Shown piece by piece: positions 59,087 through 64,000 of a stretch of DNA of 64,000 nucleotides. A program made the translations under genes and the position numbers. The notes under the pieces were generated by a model. It saw nothing but the letters and a program-made list of their open reading frames with translations, was not told where the DNA came from and made no database searches. The first letter of the stretch is position 1. Every line of letters begins with the position of its first letter. This DNA is from Muraenolepis orangiensis (lineage: Eukaryota; Chordata; Actinopteri; Gadiformes; Muraenolepididae), in the NCBI GenBank assembly GCA_027704905.1, contig JANIIK010000697.1, positions 1-64,000 on the forward strand. The letters run 5' to 3'.

Positions 59087-59955
59087 GGACCGCCGGGCGC
59101 TGAGCTGGCCGGTGATAGAGATCACCTTTGATGGCATGCATGCCAGAGAAAACAATACAAAGGAAACTCTGGCCCACACCTTAAACTGTACTTTCTTATA
59201 ATCCAACAATAAGCCAGATGTTTGTCAGATGTGATGGAAAGTGTTGCCGTTACAAAGTCAATAAATATATTTGAATATTTTTAATGCGCAAATAAATAAT
59301 TTCTTGCTGCTCTATACCATGATTTCTTTGTCTTACTATTTGGGTAATTAGCATATGATGTATAAAAAAGGTTATGATCTGAATTCTGTTGAAAGATGGG
59401 ATAACGGAAACAGTGATGTCATCATTTGTGGGAAAGCTTCAACTGAACGCTTCTTTCTGTCTGCTGGTCAGTTAATTCCAGGGGGTCTATTGTGCTATTG
59501 CAATTAGCTTTGGACAAATTTATCTGCTAAATGACTGCAATGTAATGTAATGTCTACACACCACATGGATCAACCTGAACATCTTCCTGACCAGTAGCAC
59601 ACTCCTTGGCAACCGAGGTACAATCGCAAAAAGTGGTTTCAGAGACTCGGGGGAACAAAAACGGTCAAGCAGCCGGCCGAACATCCGGCATCATATAGTG
59701 TGACGTACACTCTCTGAAAATATGTCTCTTGCTTACCAGTCATATCATAATGACTGATTGAACAATTATAATATTTAAAACTGCGAATCCATTTACGTTT
59801 AAGGCATGTTGTGGTGCGCTATGTTTAAAACCCCACATCTGCTGCTAGAGACGATTTCCATTTTCAAGTGTCGCAGTGTATTTGTTTTTAGGGGACATGT
59901 GATCCGTGTTGCCTAAATAAGACGTGAACACTTGACCACTTATTTTCCACTGTAG
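59087..59955. other. 3' flank of NITR-2, no gene seen
   Basis: A shortened version of U2 26029-28460: the SINE tail and the leader of the second NITR are deleted, joining ACTTGACCACT to TATTTTCCACTGTAG. No gene. Confidence 0.5.
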
Positions 59956-60600
59956 ATTATGGGGAGGCTGTAAAACCACTTCTGGTTCCCAGAAGGACGG
60001 CCTGAAATCACGCAGCATCAGGGAGAATATAACGTTTCAATGCCTTTTGGAAGAAAACAAAGTCAAGTTTTACCTGTACTGGCAGATGCTAGGACGGAGT
60101 CCACAGATGATATCGTACTACCTGAAGTCCAGCAACACATGCTATTATAATAAGGAATTTGGAAAAAGATTGGCCTGTTCCTGGTGAGCAGAAAAGTGCA
60201 CAATTTACTGATCTCTGATCTACAGCTCTCGTTATTTCTGCATGAGCTCCCAGAATTCACCTTCTCCGAGGATCTTTACCTCAGCGTGCAGACAGTGGGG
60301 TCCACCGTCCACGCCGTGGTCCATCCAGAGGGTCCCCGACAGCCAGGCGCTCTGACCGTGAGCTGCGTGGTTCAGGATGCCACTGACTGCCACCACCGTG
60401 GCGAGGGGGAGCCGAGGGTGTTCTGGTTCCGGGGCGCAACGGAATCCCGGCCCGGGGTTCATTATGGCGCCGGGGTCGGGAACCGTCAGTGCGAGGGAGA
60501 CCCAGAGAATCACACTAGGACTTGTGTTTATCACTTGCAAAGGGAAGGACCACTGGTCCTTGTTCTGAATTTGTCAAACCAGTTCCGTCGCGCTTGTCGT
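59956..60600 (+). pseudogene. NITR pseudogene, leaderless and truncated (U4)
   Basis: The V-domain start (DYGEAVK) is shifted by a small deletion and stops within 17 codons. YLYWQMLGRSPQM remains in another frame. The I domain is open (60238 on: SVQTVGSTVHAVV, SCVVQ, CVYHLQ) but ends at REG, where it is fused to downstream sequence. YYC and the J-like motif are gone, as are the membrane and tail exons. Cannot encode a receptor. Confidence 0.75.
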
Positions 60601-60627
60601 AAGAAGAAGAAAATCTTAAAAACGTAC

Positions 60628-60664
60628 ACAATCCCCACAGGAGAAGGGTTGAGCGGGGGCCCAT
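60628..60664 (-). other. Orphan signal-peptide exon on minus strand (U4)
   Basis: MGPRSTLLLWGL, identical to U3, with donor GTACGT. Confidence 0.25.
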
Positions 60665-62421
60665 GGTCTCTCGCCGCTGTCTTCTGTCCTCCCAGAGTCT
60701 GCCGTCTTGAGTGAGCGAAGAGCAGCAGACCTTCACCAGCCACATGTCTCTCAGGCGCAAAACAAGGTTAAGTGTGGTCGGCTGTTCAGAAAGTGCTGAC
60801 AATGCTACAATGTTCATTCACGAGGCTACCTGTGCATGTCTTTAACATCCGCTTCAGCAAACCATGGCAGACTGGCCTAATCAATTGGTGTACGTTGATT
60901 GATTGTGGTAGTTCGATATAAGTCTTTTTTTCTCAAAAAAAAAATACATTTCTGTTATTACAAATAACAGTATGTATATAATAAAAAAAATCTATATACA
61001 GCCTTTATCAGGGTTACAATTTAAACAGGTGTCATAGGTTAAAGCGTCAAAGGGGTAACTTGACTACATAAATCATCTGATTCTACCATTCTACCATTCT
61101 ACCATTACGAATTGACACATTACTAAAGAAAATATACATATAGTATAGTAAATATATATATAGTATATATATAATTAGATGTAACCCTTATTTAACCAGA
61201 GAGTACTTTTTCAAGGGTGGTAGCAGCAGTCAACAACATATCTTCTGAGGGGCCAAAATTAGGTAACAAATCGTTTATGATATCAAAAAGTATGCACATA
61301 ATATTGCAGAAGTGCGTCATCCAGAATGACGATAATGACGATAAGGATATCGACCTCAAAATTAGGCCGTTTTCTGGGTGAGTTTTTTCTATTTCTGATT
61401 TTTCTCTATTATTCTGTACCATATTTTGTTCCATTTTTCTGCCTTAAATCACCGTTATAGTGCACTATTTGGTGTAGTGTACTGCATTGAAACATGGTTC
61501 TACTCTGTGAAACTTAGCTGGCGTGCTTCAACAAAAGATACACATCTTTTGGGCCAAACCCGTGCAAGCCGTTTCCTGTGGTGTGTTTACAGGAAGCTAC
61601 CGCGAGATGAGCCCACCTCCCGCCTCAAGAGACTCTCTCTCTTTTGCTTCACTGTCCTAGTGATGTTCTATAATTATAATGAACACACACACACACACAC
61701 ACACACGTATTGATATTTGATGGTAACGGACGTAAAAGGGAGAACATGCAATGTGACAGTTTGGGAGGAGCCTATGACCACAGGTAAACGGTAGTTGGTA
61801 AATGGACATCATTTATAAAGCGCTTTTCTAACCAGTGGTGCCACTGAAAGCACTTTACAAGTCAAGCCTCACACTCACCCATTCATACACGTACGGCGGA
61901 GTCAGCCATGCAAGGCGCCCACCAGCACATCGGGAGCAGTTAGGGTTAGGGTGTCTTTCTCAGGGACAACTCGACACTCGGCTAGGAGGAGCCGGGGGAT
62001 CAAACATGTCTAACGTGCCTGTAGCAGATTATGCTGCCAATAGCCATTCAATTTGCTGATTGAGGGCTCCTCCCGAAGACGAGGACACAGGATGATGAGG
62101 AATCTGGTTAATTGAGTTTGAATCATGGTGAACAGAGCAGATGGTAGATGCTAGAGCTCTCTCCTCGAGTGTATGTGTGGTGGCTGGTTTAACCTGTGGG
62201 CTCTAATTAACAATGACCCACAGGTGTGCAACCTCACCAGCCAATCGGTCAATGCCGCATTTCAAAATCGCCAGATTGAGGAGGTCACAAGTACAACAGA
62301 ATTGTTTACTTTGAATACACTGAAGCTGATCTGAATCGGCCTTGAATCGTCTTCTCATCCTCCTCCAAAATACGTGTTAAAATAATGCACACTTTAAATT
62401 GAACTTTAACTCCAACTTTTA
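60665..62421. other. Intergenic with dispersed fish repeat
   Basis: Includes an AC microsatellite (about 61684-61706) and the long form of the dispersed repeat (about 61795-62000). No gene. Confidence 0.45.
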
Positions 62422-62632
62422 GGGCGGCAGTAGCACAGTCTGTCGGGACTTGTCTTGGGAACAAAGTCCCCAAAACACCTGGGCACTGCCGAGGTGCCTT
62501 TGAGCAAGGCACAAGACCCCTACACTGCCCCCCGGGTGCTGTATATAAAATGACTGCCTACTGCTCCTAATACTAGGATGGGTTAAATGCAGAGAAAGTG
62601 TGTGTGTGTGACAAATCAAAAAGGATTCCATC
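62422..62632 (+). mobile_element. tRNA-derived SINE (U4, last copy)
   Basis: Same insertion as 14345 and 30322. Confidence 0.8.
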
Positions 62633-63194
62633 CTTTTGATTTAGATTTTAAATCATTTAACTTTTTCTCGATCTGACGAGACAAAGCGGAGAGATTTCAA
62701 ATCACACACCCATGTATTTAAAACGGAAGTCACAGGCGGCGACCACCGTGCTATTTTCATCCAGTTATCTCTGCTGGGTCTAAAACCCACTCTGTGCCCC
62801 TCCTTATTCTCATAGGGGTTGCGGCAGTTTCATGTTCCTCGGCCCCCAGGCAGACCACAGACTAGGCCTTACAAAAAAACAAAATGCAGATGCTGCTGCT
62901 GTTAAGAATGTAAGCCACAGGCGCCGAAGACCTCCGGAGAATCACGTCCTCGAGCGGCAAGAAGAGGGCTCAGGGCATCGTCCTCAGGGCATCGTCCTCA
63001 GGGCATCGTCCTCAGGGCATCGTCCTCAGGGAATCCTCAGACAGGCGTAGTCTAGACACTGGGGTTTCAAAGCCCAGGACCTTTTCTGCTGGCAGTCCAC
63101 CACCCTAACCCTACTACAATACCCTGCATTTCGCTCGGATCTCTGTGCATGCGTGAATATTTGCGTTTGGTTTGTTTTGTTGTCACTTTGTGTA
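62633..63194. other. Unit 3' end with 19-bp repeat
   Basis: CAGGGCATCGTCCTCAGGG-type units, about four copies (62970-63030), of which U2 has fewer. No gene. Confidence 0.5.
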
Positions 63195-63480
63195 ACAGTG
63201 AGTGTCACACACTGGGTTGGAACTCACAACCCCCCTGGCATGAGAGGCAGACCCTCCATCTAAGGGAAGCGTCTTTTTGGTGTCGGGGGAGTGAGTTTTA
63301 CTCACTGCACAGCACTGCCGGTGGGCATCCATTACCCATATCCATCAATGACCATGGATTTAAACTCAGTGCCATTGTGCCAATGCTTCTGTTTCTGGAG
63401 CAGAACACAGTGCACTCATGTGTGTAGAGAAGTGGGGGGAAAGTCATTTACCAGAAGGTTAAGGGCCAAGATTGCATGAA
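63195..63480 (-). repeat. Unit junction block (U4/U5)
   Basis: Minus-strand tRNA-like trace like that at 31085. A fifth unit starts here and runs off the window. Confidence 0.55.
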
Positions 63481-63832
63481 TGAATCGTGGTAAATGGATA
63501 TCGCCATTCAATAAAATCCATAGTTACGCATTCAAAGTTGTCCGAAAATCCCGCTTGCTGGAGGAACAAAGGTTTAGGACAGTTTGGTCGCTGTGATTTC
63601 GCTCGAGGCAAAAACTGGCAAAAATGTGGGTCTTCCTCATTCAGATATATCCACATTAGCATTTTAAGTATTGTATGTACATACAATTGTACGTATATAA
63701 ACATATTATAATAAATTAGAATCTATGCATCTGAGTCCAATTAGAGATTTTTGGTGTGCTGGTCAAATGTGTCCATTACTTGTTCAGTCGATCAAATATT
63801 TACCACGTAAAGCTTGGGAAGTGGGCGGCACT
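63481..63832. other. Start of U5, no gene seen
   Basis: Counterpart of 480-828. Its V-only gene would begin about 300-400 bp beyond the window. Confidence 0.5.
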
Positions 63833-64000
63833 AGCTCAGTCAGTGGGGACTTGGCTTTGGAACCCGAAGGTTGCCGGTTCAAGTCCCCTGAAACACCTGG
63901 ACACTGTCAAGATGCCCATAAGCAATGCACCAGACCTAATACTAATACTAGGATGGGTTAAATGTAGAGAAACTAATTTCACTGTGTGTGTACATGTGAC
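63833..64000 (+). mobile_element. tRNA-derived SINE (U5, cut by window end)
   Basis: Same insertion as 829-1071, with a short deletion in the body (CAGACCTAATACTAATACTA). Confidence 0.8.

Overview
The window is nuclear DNA from a bony fish, most likely a percomorph teleost. Genes are split by GT/AG introns, the DNA is AT-rich with long microsatellites, and it carries many fish-type repeats: tRNA-derived SINEs ending in the block TGCTCCTAATACTAGGATGGG, L2/CR1-like LINE remnants, hAT and pogo DNA elements, and the tail GTAAGTCGCTTTGGA. There is no sign of bacterial or viral gene organisation. I cannot name the species.

The window is a tandem array of four paralogous units of about 16 kb: U1 (1-15.1 kb), U2 (15.1-31.1 kb), U3 (31.1-47.2 kb) and U4 (47.2-63.2 kb). 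A fifth unit begins at about 63.2 kb. Each unit opens with a junction block holding a minus-strand tRNA-like repeat, then a SINE, then a conserved ~190-bp promoter block and a gene for a single-V-domain immunoglobulin-superfamily membrane protein. In the second half are genes or relics of novel immune-type receptors (NITRs), the fish family of diversified V-plus-I-domain receptors of NK-like lymphocytes. U2 and U4 each keep a complete NITR (24499-26028 and 57591-59086). In U1 and U3 that gene is missing and an AT-rich microsatellite lies at the gap. Every unit ends with a second, decayed NITR: V-less in U1 and U3, frameshifted in U2 and U4.

The two complete NITRs encode a short leader, V and I domains in one exon (the I domain has six cysteines and a J-like FGNGT motif), a transmembrane segment without charge, and a tail with ITIM-type tyrosines. 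The four V-only genes share leader and V exons but have two kinds of 3' end. U2 has a long tail with YSTM and VVYAAT tyrosine motifs. U1, U3 and U4 have lost that part and can be joined in frame to another set of exons: up to four tiny phase-1 'stalk' exons, a different membrane segment and a short LTYSMF tail.

From about 1.9 to 15.1 kb, U1 is nearly identical to U3 (33.9-47.2 kb), yet their V exons differ strongly. The two NITRs also differ mainly in CDR-like positions. U4 is a mosaic, U1/U3-like on its left and U2-like on its right, joined near 56,540. Mobile elements entered single units after duplication: a pogo-like element and a solo LTR in U4, an L2 LINE in U3 and LINE pieces in U2. 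The overall picture is a young, rapidly rearranging cluster of paired-type immune receptors. All exon models are read by eye from splice signals and reading phase; there is no transcript evidence.
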